Positions 56,290 through 64,000 of a stretch of 64,000 nucleotides of DNA are shown in pieces (position 1 is the stretch's first letter; the number at the start of each line of letters is the position of its first letter). Both the position numbers and the translations under genes were made by a program. The DNA lies in contig NC_134152.1 in NCBI RefSeq assembly GCF_033958435.1, positions 10,588,001-10,652,000 of the forward strand. Direction: 5' to 3'. This stretch comes from Carettochelys insculpta. Taxonomy: Eukaryota > Chordata > Testudines > Carettochelyidae. Under the pieces are notes generated by a model. That model had not been told where the DNA came from and did not search any database. It saw only the letters and a list, made by a program, of their open reading frames with translations.

Positions 56290-56460
56290 TAGAACCTTGG
56301 GAGGTCATCTAGTCCAGTTCTCTACCCTCTTGGCAGGACCAAGCACCATCCCTGACATCTGTTTACCCCAATCTGTAAGTGGCCTCCCTCAAAGGGTGAG
56401 CTCACAACCCTGGGTTTAGCAGGCCAATGCTCAAACCACTGAGCTATCCCTCCCCACTTC
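56290..56460 (-). mobile_element. tRNA-derived SINE of cryptodiran turtle type
   Basis: On the minus strand the sequence begins ggggagggatagctcagtgg, then tttgagcattggcctgctaa and acccagggttgtgagctcac. This is the tRNA-like head with A-box (TAGCTCAGTGG) and B-box (GGGTTGTGAGCTC region) of the Pol III SINE described from cryptodiran turtles. The downstream part (gaggccacttacagattgggg, gactagatgacctcccaagg) resembles a CR1-type LINE tail. It does not code. It is the best single clue to the source organism. Confidence 0.8.
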
Positions 56461-56639
56461 AGATTTAGGATTTTGGTGTGGGGTCTATCACTACTCAGTA
56501 CATTAATAGGAAAATATTAATTAGAGAGGCACTCACCTTTAAAATCCATAATAAGTACATTTCTTATACACACAACTTGAGATCACACATAGCATCAGTT
56601 GTCAAGTAGCACCAGGGAGTTCTCCATAACAGAACTGAT

Positions 56640-56946
56640 TGGCTGTGGCCACAATAGCCCCTCCTTTCAGAGGGGCTCTGGTAATGTGGCACTTCATAAC
56701 ATGCAGCACCTCATTAGCATAATGGCAGCCGCACGCACTTCGAAACTGCAGATTTTGGGAAAAAGGGGCTTTTGAAATTAGGGGGGTCATTTTGAAAGGC
56801 CCATGGCTACAGCAGTTTTGAAGCATGAGCGGCTGCCATTATGACAATGAGGTGCTGCATATTCCTAGAAGTTCCTCATTAGCATATTCCAAAGTGCCGC
56901 ATTATCATAACCCTTATGAAAGGAGGAGCTAGCGTAGCTACAGCCA
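56640..56946. mobile_element. Foldback MITE (GGCTGNRGCCACA family), second copy
   Basis: Left end TTGGCTGTGGCCACAATAGC and inverted right end TTATGGCTGTAGCTACGCTAG. Arms share tggtaatgtggcactt, cagcacctcattagcataatggcagcc and cttttgaaattag with the copy at 18922-19302. Shortened in the middle. Confidence 0.72.
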
Positions 56947-57899
56947 TAACGTGACATGGCTGAGTCAATGACATTGGAGGCATAGACTACTGTGAAAAAA
57001 CAGATTAGGAAATCTGATGTTGTAAAAGAAGTCGATGCACCCCATTAGTCATTTTAAGCTATGCTTTACATATCATAGTGGGGGGAAAATACTTAAATGG
57101 AACAAACATCACAGAAGAAACATCAGGGGCCAATCTTGCATGGATCTCCCTTTGGTCCCAGGTAGCTGAGCATCATCCAGTAAGCAATATATTTCCTATC
57201 CACAATATATTCTGCTGATCTTTTCCTCAAGAACAGCTGCTCATCAAGAAATTTGCCTAGGGCAATATCTGTTAATTGTTGTTTCCCTAAAAATGTAAAA
57301 AAACAATGTGAGGTGTCTAATTTCCAGAATATTGTACACAAACTGAACTTAGACCTTGCTAAAAGAAGCAAGTGCTTAAGAACAGTCTTTTTCTTGTTGT
57401 TGTTCATCAAAAATATGAATATATAAAATACCATAGGTCGAGAGGAAAAGTGAATTGGCAGTTTTGGAAAAGATCCAATACTTAGCGTGTTACAAACAGG
57501 ATTTGGTGGGCAGGAGTAACTGCCTGAAGTCAGCCAGCTTCTGACAGAATGTGAGGCAATATTTTAACAGTTCCACCTGGAGTGAGGGGTATTGCTCTCC
57601 AATTCCTCTGGCAGGACAAATGGAGTCAGCCCATAGAGGTCAATGATGAGTAGATCCAACTGAGGGGCACAAGTCCTGAGCATGTGGGAGCTGCTAACTC
57701 AGTGCACCTCCTACAGAGTCAGTGCTATGAAATAATATAATAATACAGATTATAGAACAACCCATGTCCCTGAAAGAAAGGAAAGATTTTAAAAACATTC
57801 CCACACTAGGTATCCAAGGGCATGTCTTTACTATGGGCTGGATCCCATACTGAAGACTAAGGTGGGATATGACAAAGGTATATAAAATCTAGTACAGTT
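56947..57899. other. Host sequence, no gene recognised
   Basis: Nothing coding is supported. Confidence 0.45.
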
Positions 57900-58745
57900 T
57901 AGATGTGATAAACCGACTACCAAGCACTCTCCCTCTGATTCCAGTAATCCTCCAAAACAATCAGGAAAGAGATCTTGGAGTCATTGTGGATAGTTCCCTA
58001 AAAACATGCATGGAGCGTGCAGCAACAGTCAAAAAGCAAATGATGTTAGGAATCATTAAAAAAGGGATAAAGAGTAAGACAGAGAAAATCTTATTGCCCT
58101 TGTATAAAATCATGGTCCTCCTACATCTTGACTATTGTGTACACATGTAATCTCCTCATCTCAAAAAAGATATATTGCCATTAGAAAAGGTTCAGAAAAG
58201 GGCAACTAAAATGATTAGGGGTTTGGAACAAGTCCCATATGAAGAGCTATTAAAGACATTAGGGCTTTTCATCTTAGAAAAGAGAAGACTAAGGGGGGAT
58301 ATGATGGAGGTACATAAAATCATGAGTGGTGTGGAGAAAGTGAACAAGGAAAAATTATTTACTTGCTCCCATAATGTCAGAACTAGAGGACACCAAAAGA
58401 AAGTAATGGGCAGCAGATTTAAAACAAATAAAAGGAAGTTCTTCTTCACAAAATGCACAGTCAACCTGTGGATGTCCCTGCCAGAGGCAGCTGTGAAGGC
58501 TAGGACTATAACAGTTTCAGAAAGAGCTAGATAAATTCATGGAGGTTAGGTACATTGATGTCTATTAACCAGGATGGGTGAGGAATGGTGTCCCTGGCCT
58601 CTGTTTGTCAGAAGCTGGAGACAGATCACTTGATCATCACCTGTTCAGTCCACTCCCTTGGCCACTGTCAGCAGACAGGATACTGGACTGGATGGTCCTT
58701 TGGTCTGACCCAGTATGGCCATTCTTATGTTCTTAAGAAGAATCA
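57900..58745 (+). mobile_element. CR1/L3-type LINE ORF2 C-terminus and 3' end
   Basis: Two adjacent frames read NNQERDLGVIVDSSLKTCME and KTEKILLPLYKIMVLLHLDYC, then after a stop VQKRATKMIRGLEQVPYEEL, EKRRLRGDMMEVHKIMSG and RKFFFTKCTVNLWMSLPEAA. The 3' region ends with ggtctgacccagtatggccattcttatg. It is 5' truncated and interrupted by one stop. Same family as 9411-10030. Confidence 0.9.
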
Positions 58746-60984
58746 GTGAAGCTGATGGGAGAGCTTTTGATTTACTGTTATAAAGATACCACAGTAAGTT
58801 CATGTAAGTCCATCAATTTCAGCTATGTTAGTCAGATAGCTGAAGTTGCATAAATTTGGTTGACATTCCATGGCGGTATAGACAGTCTAAATGTAAAGTT
58901 TCATTCTTTCAACTTGTGGATCAGTTTGTTCACTGCACTGGAAGAGGAAAGGCAGCCTAAAAAAAAATGACATTACAAATCTTGCTGATCTACGCGTAGC
59001 TCTAACATCAATGCATCAGAGGGTGGGTGAGGTAAATAAACCTTTCAGAAATTTGATCCAAACTTACTTATGGGTGAAGTGACTTGAATGTGAGTAGAAT
59101 TTCTGTTAAAATAAAGCATCATGTGGAATGTAAAAATGACTGCATTTTTTTTCTTCTTTTATTGGATTTATGTGGGAAAAGTAACAAGATTTTTCAATCT
59201 GTTAGCTTTGTGCTTACAGTTGGAAAGGTGAAGATCAAAGGATGTGCCACATGGTCTGATCTTCATGTGAAACCAGGCATCTGTTTTTGCACAGTTCAGA
59301 TCCACTTGGGGAACAGCAGAATGATGAGGCAAAAAATCCTGGATGTTAGTGCTATCTTATCTGTCTGACAGCCAGTTCAAGACTGTCTTAAAACTTGTCT
59401 AGTTTTAAATGACCCAATAAATAAAGTCTTCCTCTCTCCCCTTCTGGGAATATTCAACAGTCTAATCTACCTAACATTTAGCATCTGTTGTCTTCTATTT
59501 AATCAAAATAGTCCATTTTTAAATCTAGTTGCGTATGTGTAGAAGCAGAGAAAAAAATCCAATTTGTCTATGTCACCAATCTACATCTGATTTTTGCTTT
59601 GGAAATTAGAATTTTAATTTTTATTGGGACAAGGGAAATTCATTTTAGCCTAACTTCAAACCTACTGTGGGGTTCTGATTAGGAAAGACACTTATGAGGG
59701 TCTCATTCCAACTGTGACATGACAGCAGACTAATTCTCCAGTGCTGCTGAGAAATGCTGCATGCTCCTGTGATAGTTCTTACCTAATCAGAAAAAGGAAG
59801 GCCCAGAAATCTCATGAGTGGATCTGCTCTTGTGAAATTCCTATCCCAATTTTACTGATAGAAGCGGTTCAGATAAGCTTCAGATAACCATTAAGACTTC
59901 TAAGTGCTCATCTTTACCATCACCAGGTGATTCTGAGATTCACTCACTACTAATAAAGAGATGTGATTGAAAATAAGAGATGGTATTGGGTACCCTGTCC
60001 CCTGCATCAGGTGCTCTTACTCGCTACAAAAATACACCACGAAGAACACTTTTCTGTCCTGCACTTCAGTAATAATCCCCTCACTGTCAACAGGCCAATT
60101 CCCCTCCCAGAAAATGTAGAGCTATTTCATTGTTATTAGATTGGATACAATTGTTAATAGAAGACATCACAAAAAATGATAGCCCGATTCCCAACTGATG
60201 AGAGAGGTTCAAAGCAATGCATAATGCCATGAAACGCATGTTCCCATTACCCCTTGTTAAAATGTCTTGGCACGGAACACCCAAGCCTCATCCAGCCCTA
60301 ACAATCATTTTGCTTTACAAGTGAAACACACACTAGCCATAAATGGGTGCAGTATATGGCCCCGAATCAGAACTCTGTGTACGTCCATCCATTTGTCTGT
60401 CAAAGCCTAAATTTGATTACAAAGAGCTTGCCTCATTTTAAATGAGGGGCTTGCTTGCTTTTTTCATTTTTCTTTGCGTTCTCCCACTGAAACACAACTC
60501 AGGTAAGATTAAGGGCCACATTCTGTTCTGTGCTTCCAGAACAGATGCTTTTAAATCAGCTTTGCCTCCTCCTGTTTTCATGATTTTGGCCCCCACGGTA
60601 ACAGCAGCCTCTGGCTGTACTATTTTTCAACAACTGCTCCTGGGTAGGAGTGCGCTTCACAGTCCCCATAGCACCATGCATTATGGGCTCTTGTGTCCTG
60701 GCTGCTAGCATACCAGGGATTTTCTGCATGCTGCCATGAGCACAGTAAGGCAATGTTGCCGTATGAGGTATAGTGGGGTGGGGGTGGACTCAGGCACCAA
60801 GAGGGAACACAGGCCAGATGCTTTACAAAACTCCTGAGACAGGACAATTAACACCCCCTACACACACACCTCTCACCCTCTTCCTTCTGTCCTATTTGAT
60901 TAATCAGTTTTTATTGCATTTTTTTTCTTTTTCATCCTCTATACTTATATATGTCAGTCTGTATTGGAAATGAAATTGATCTGA
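58746..60984. other. Host sequence, no gene recognised
   Basis: AT-rich, no supported gene. A T-run lies near 60918-60926. Confidence 0.45.
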
Positions 60985-61265
60985 AGAAGTGGGTCTGTCC
61001 CACGAAAGCTCATCACCGAATAAATCATTCTGTTAGTCTTTAAAGTGGTACATTTCTACTGCTTTGCTTTGTTGGAGTACATACTAACACAGCTACCTCT
61101 TTGTTACTATTCTACACTATGAGTTATTCAGGAATACCTTATTCTGGACTTATTATTCCAAAATAAGATATTCCAGAATAACATGTCTACACTACAGGAA
61201 AGCCCCACAATAAGGAACACTTATTCCAAAATAACACTGCAATTCTGCCAGGGGCTCCAATTTGA
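60985..61265. repeat. Scraps of palindromic and TCTACAC-type MITEs
   Basis: 60985-61115 has cccacgaaagctcatcacc, taaatcattctgttagtct and actaacacagctacc, the other half of the palindromic repeat family. 61120-61265 has two copies of tctacactay with aaaataagatattcca inverted phrases. Confidence 0.6.
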
Positions 61266-61266
61266 A

Positions 61267-61497
61267 ATACTCGCTGTGTCTACATTTGCATTCCTCTTTT
61301 GCATTCCTCTTTCAAAAGAGGAATGCAAATAAGGGAAATGAAAACTCCAAATGAGGCACAGATTTACATACCTCATACTTCATTTGCATAATCACTTTTC
61401 AGAAGAGATTTTTTCAAAAGACATAAAGCAGTGTAGATGGGGCTCTTTTGAAAATTAACCTCATCTTTGAATGAACCCTGCTTCCTGAACAAAATAG
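61267..61497. mobile_element. Left half of a foldback MITE joined to H4
   Basis: ctgtgtctacatttgcattcc, then a duplicated ttttgcattcctctt, gaggaatgcaaataagg, catacttcatttgcataatc and gaaccctgcttcctgaac match the left arm of 14905-15340. The match stops exactly at the family's central palindrome, and unrelated Harbinger-type sequence follows. Confidence 0.75.
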
Positions 61498-63493
61498 GGC
61501 AGCTGGTGGGGATGTCTGATGGGGCCATGGCAGCAGGGGTAGATGGAGCAGGGGTGGGGGAAGGGCAGCAGAAGCGGGAGGAGAAGGGGGTGGTGGGGTG
61601 GCAGTGGGGGAAACGGGGGCAGTGGGTGTGGGTGGTGGGCCAACTGTTCCTGCCAGACACCGGTGGTGTCAGTTGGTCCCATACCCACATCTGCCACTCC
61701 CAGTCCCATGATTGCTGAGCATCGTCAGCCCACAGTCACCACTGCAGGAGGTCAGTGACCTTCCCGAGGTCCCCCCAGTCCTCCTTATCCCAGTGACAAA
61801 CCTTCAGCCGCAGGCCTGGTCCTTCCGCAGTGGGACACATATGCATCCTAGTGCTGGTGGTCCTGGTGGTATGAACAGCTCTGGCTCCTTCCTGGGGCTG
61901 GCTGGCCCTGGTGGGGAGAAGGGCTGGTCTGGCCCTCCAGTGGTGCAACTGTGAGGGAGACAAGGGGGAGTTACTGTGAGTCCTTCCCACCACAAACCTC
62001 CCCCCCAAGGCCCATCCCCCCATATGTGGCAGTGCCCCCCCCTGCAAGCTAGGAGAGAGGGATGTCTCAGGAGCACAGGTGGGCCCTGCCACACAGGGGG
62101 GTTTAAAGTTCCCCTGGGACTGGGCCAAACCCTGCTCCCTCCCCACCCCCACCCAACAGGCCATAGGTCAAGGGGGGTTGTCCAGTCATGGTGGGGACCC
62201 TGCATGGGTTGTAGGTGGACCAGGCATGAGTGCGGCTTGGAGTGCTGTCCATGGGTACAGGTACTGCATGTTGCCTGTGGGCATGCCCACAAGTTGAGCG
62301 TCACTGTTCCTGGTGGTGTGTCTGGCGTTGGACCATCACCTGTGCAGCTGGCCCCCTCCCAGCCACAACAGGAGTAGGCAGCCACTCTGATTTCCTGGGG
62401 CCCTGGGACTCTTGCAGCCTCCCTGCTTGAGCAGCACACCCAGCTTGCACCCACTACCCATGCACCAGTGTGTGACCCACGGGGTACTAACTGGAGGATC
62501 CCTTGAAAAGGTCCAGGGAGGCCCTGGAGATGCCCTGGCTGGAGGAGGGGCCCAACTCCATGGTGATCCCCAGGGTCCCATCACTGCTGAAGGAGGTAGT
62601 GTTGCCCTTGGTGTCCAGCTCTGCCTGAGTGTCAGGCTGCTGCTCTTCTGGATGCACATCCTGCTCTGCTGGAGGAGAGAGTCCTCCTCAGAGGTGTCCA
62701 GGAACACTGATGGGGGTGAGGTGACCTTGGATTGCAGGAGCTGGTGCAGTTCTTCATACTATGGGCAACTTGCCCATCCTGCCCCCTAACCAGCATGCGG
62801 CACACCTTGCACAGCTCCTTTATTTTCTCCCCTATCTCTTCCATGGTCCAGCCAGGATGGCCATGCACCACCAAAGTGGTGGCAACTCAGCTGTTGCCTG
62901 GGGCATTCTGCCTTTTGGCAGCCAGGTCTAGCAGGGTGGCCTTTTTGGACCAGAGGCCCAGCAGGTCCCTAATCCCTGGGTCCGTCCAGGAGGAAGCCCA
63001 CATCCTTGACCCCTGGGGTGCGTCCTGGGGGGTCCTCTCCCTGCTCCTCCAGGGAGCTCATAGGATGGCTGCGCCGCTGCCATGTCAAGTGTGTGGCAGC
63101 AGACAGTGCCTGGGGAGCAGGCAGCACAGAGCATGGTGCTTCTGCTGCTTGCACACTGCCTGCTTCCTCCTACTGGGTTTCCAGGGCTCCCTGTATATTT
63201 AAGAATGGCCATAGGCACAGGGCATAGAGCTGTGGCTGTGGTGGAGAGGGCGTCTCCTGGCTCCAGCTGGTTGGCCCCATGGAGGACTCTTCTGTCTACC
63301 CTATAGTTTTGTTGACAGAATCTGCCGACACAGCCATTCTGCCTCATGGAGGAGAGACAGAAATCTGTTAACAAAAGTGTCACGTTGTGTTGCTGTGACT
63401 GTTGACAGAACACATTTTAGGTGCAGATGCTCCCGGGGTTTTGCTGACAAAATGCCGGTTTTGTCAAGAAAACCCCATAGTGTAGACATGGCT
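61498..63493. mobile_element. H4: decayed Harbinger-like element with Myb/SANT gene only
   Basis: The right end, read on the minus strand, is AGCCATGTCTACACTATGGG followed by gttttcttgacaaaaccgg, another TCTACAC-type terminus. Inside is a minus-strand Myb/SANT pseudogene. No transposase sequence was found between the MITE half and this gene, so the left end and transposase seem deleted. Confidence 0.6.
61804..63005 (-). pseudogene. H4 Myb/SANT gene remnant
   Basis: The minus strand reads WTDPGIRDLLGLWSKKATLLDLAAKRQNA, a stop at about 62890, then VHGHPGWTMEEIGEKIKELCKVCRMLVRGQD and MKNCTS. These align in order with the H1 and H2 Myb/SANT domain (WTEAELRDLLGLWS, KRQN, KVKELRQGY). A Ser-rich section (DTSEEDSLL) follows, and a possible exon 2 starts after CCCTCACAG near 61948 with APLEGQTSPSPPGP, comparable to APSEGLEES of H2. 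It has stops and frameshifts. Confidence 0.75.
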
Positions 63494-64000
63494 ATAGATA
63501 TTTCAAGCACAGTATTCCAGATCTGATACCCCTCGTCATACAAGGAGTGGCAGAACCTGTGAAATAGCCACATCTTTCAAATGTCAGTGTCGTGTTAATG
63601 GCATCAAGTTCAAAATAAGCTTACATGAAATAAATTATGCAATTTGCACAACACAAATTGCGTAAGTTATTTCGAGTTATGGCCACAGTGTTGCTATAGT
63701 CAGAGTGATTTTGGAAGAAGGAGTGAAAGCAAATGGAGGGATGGTGCGATGGCACTGCATTTGAGTCAGCGGCCTGTCTAGATTTTGGAGATCAAGGACC
63801 ATTACTGAGACTCAGGTGAACTCAGAGCTTTTGGGAACTCAGTTACTTCACACCGTCTTTCTGTGGGGTCTGCCCTGTTCAGAGTTCATTGGTTTTGGTT
63901 CTGTTGATGTATAATTGTGGAGATAATGTATGTGGATTACGAGATAGCTTTGGTATCTTGCAGAAATAAGGTTGATGGCAGTGTTATGTTTCTTTAACAT
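63494..64000. other. Host sequence with a MITE scrap
   Basis: 63595-63695 has catcaagttcaaaataagc and gcgtaagttatttcgagttatgg in inverted order, the ends of a small TCTACAC-related MITE similar to the scrap near 10400-10530. The remainder is unassigned. Confidence 0.45.

Overview
The window is vertebrate nuclear DNA, most likely from a turtle (Cryptodira). The evidence is a tRNA-derived SINE of the cryptodiran Pol III type near 56.3-56.46 kb, several CR1 LINE pieces, one of them ending in the usual octamer tail, an RTE-type LINE fragment, and many short DNA transposons. Host sequence is AT-rich. I recognise no host protein-coding exon, rRNA, tRNA gene or CRISPR array. Everything that can be named is a mobile element, so this looks like intergenic or intronic DNA serving as a transposon graveyard. 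|| Main content: at least five PIF/Harbinger-related units with termini close to GGCTACGTCTACACGTG. H1 (4118-8812) and H2 (23023-27921, opposite orientation) are near full length, about 4.7 and 4.9 kb. Each has two convergent genes: a HARBI1-like DDE transposase with one short intron, starting from one end, and a Myb/SANT-like DNA-binding protein with one long intron, starting from the other end. H3 (about 36.9-38.99 kb) is internally deleted, so the 3' parts of both genes are gone. H4 (about 61.27-63.49 kb) keeps only a decayed Myb/SANT gene. H0 (about 3.4-4.1, 8.8-9.4 and 11.6-11.8 kb) is an older, divergent copy that H1 interrupts. || Non-autonomous relatives surround these. Two 0.66-0.70 kb deletion derivatives (12066-12722 and 49838-50534) carry both ends of the H1/H2 family. 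Four copies of a roughly 436-bp almost fully palindromic foldback MITE lie at 17278, 18219, 33877 and 45795. Several other foldback families share the TCTACAC terminal core. Clean 3-bp target duplications (ATG, CAG, CTA, AGA, AAA) fit Harbinger transposition. || How the parts fit together: in known Harbinger systems the Myb/SANT protein binds the transposon ends and brings in the nuclease. Here every gene copy carries a defect. H1 keeps the DDE residues but has a frameshift and a nonsense codon. H2 has a long Myb/SANT frame but a transposase that has lost its second Asp and carries an inverted 279-bp copy of its own 3' coding region in exon 1. Layering gives relative ages: H1 inside H0, a Harbinger derivative inside a LINE, two MITEs inside a third, and a small palindromic repeat inside a foldback.
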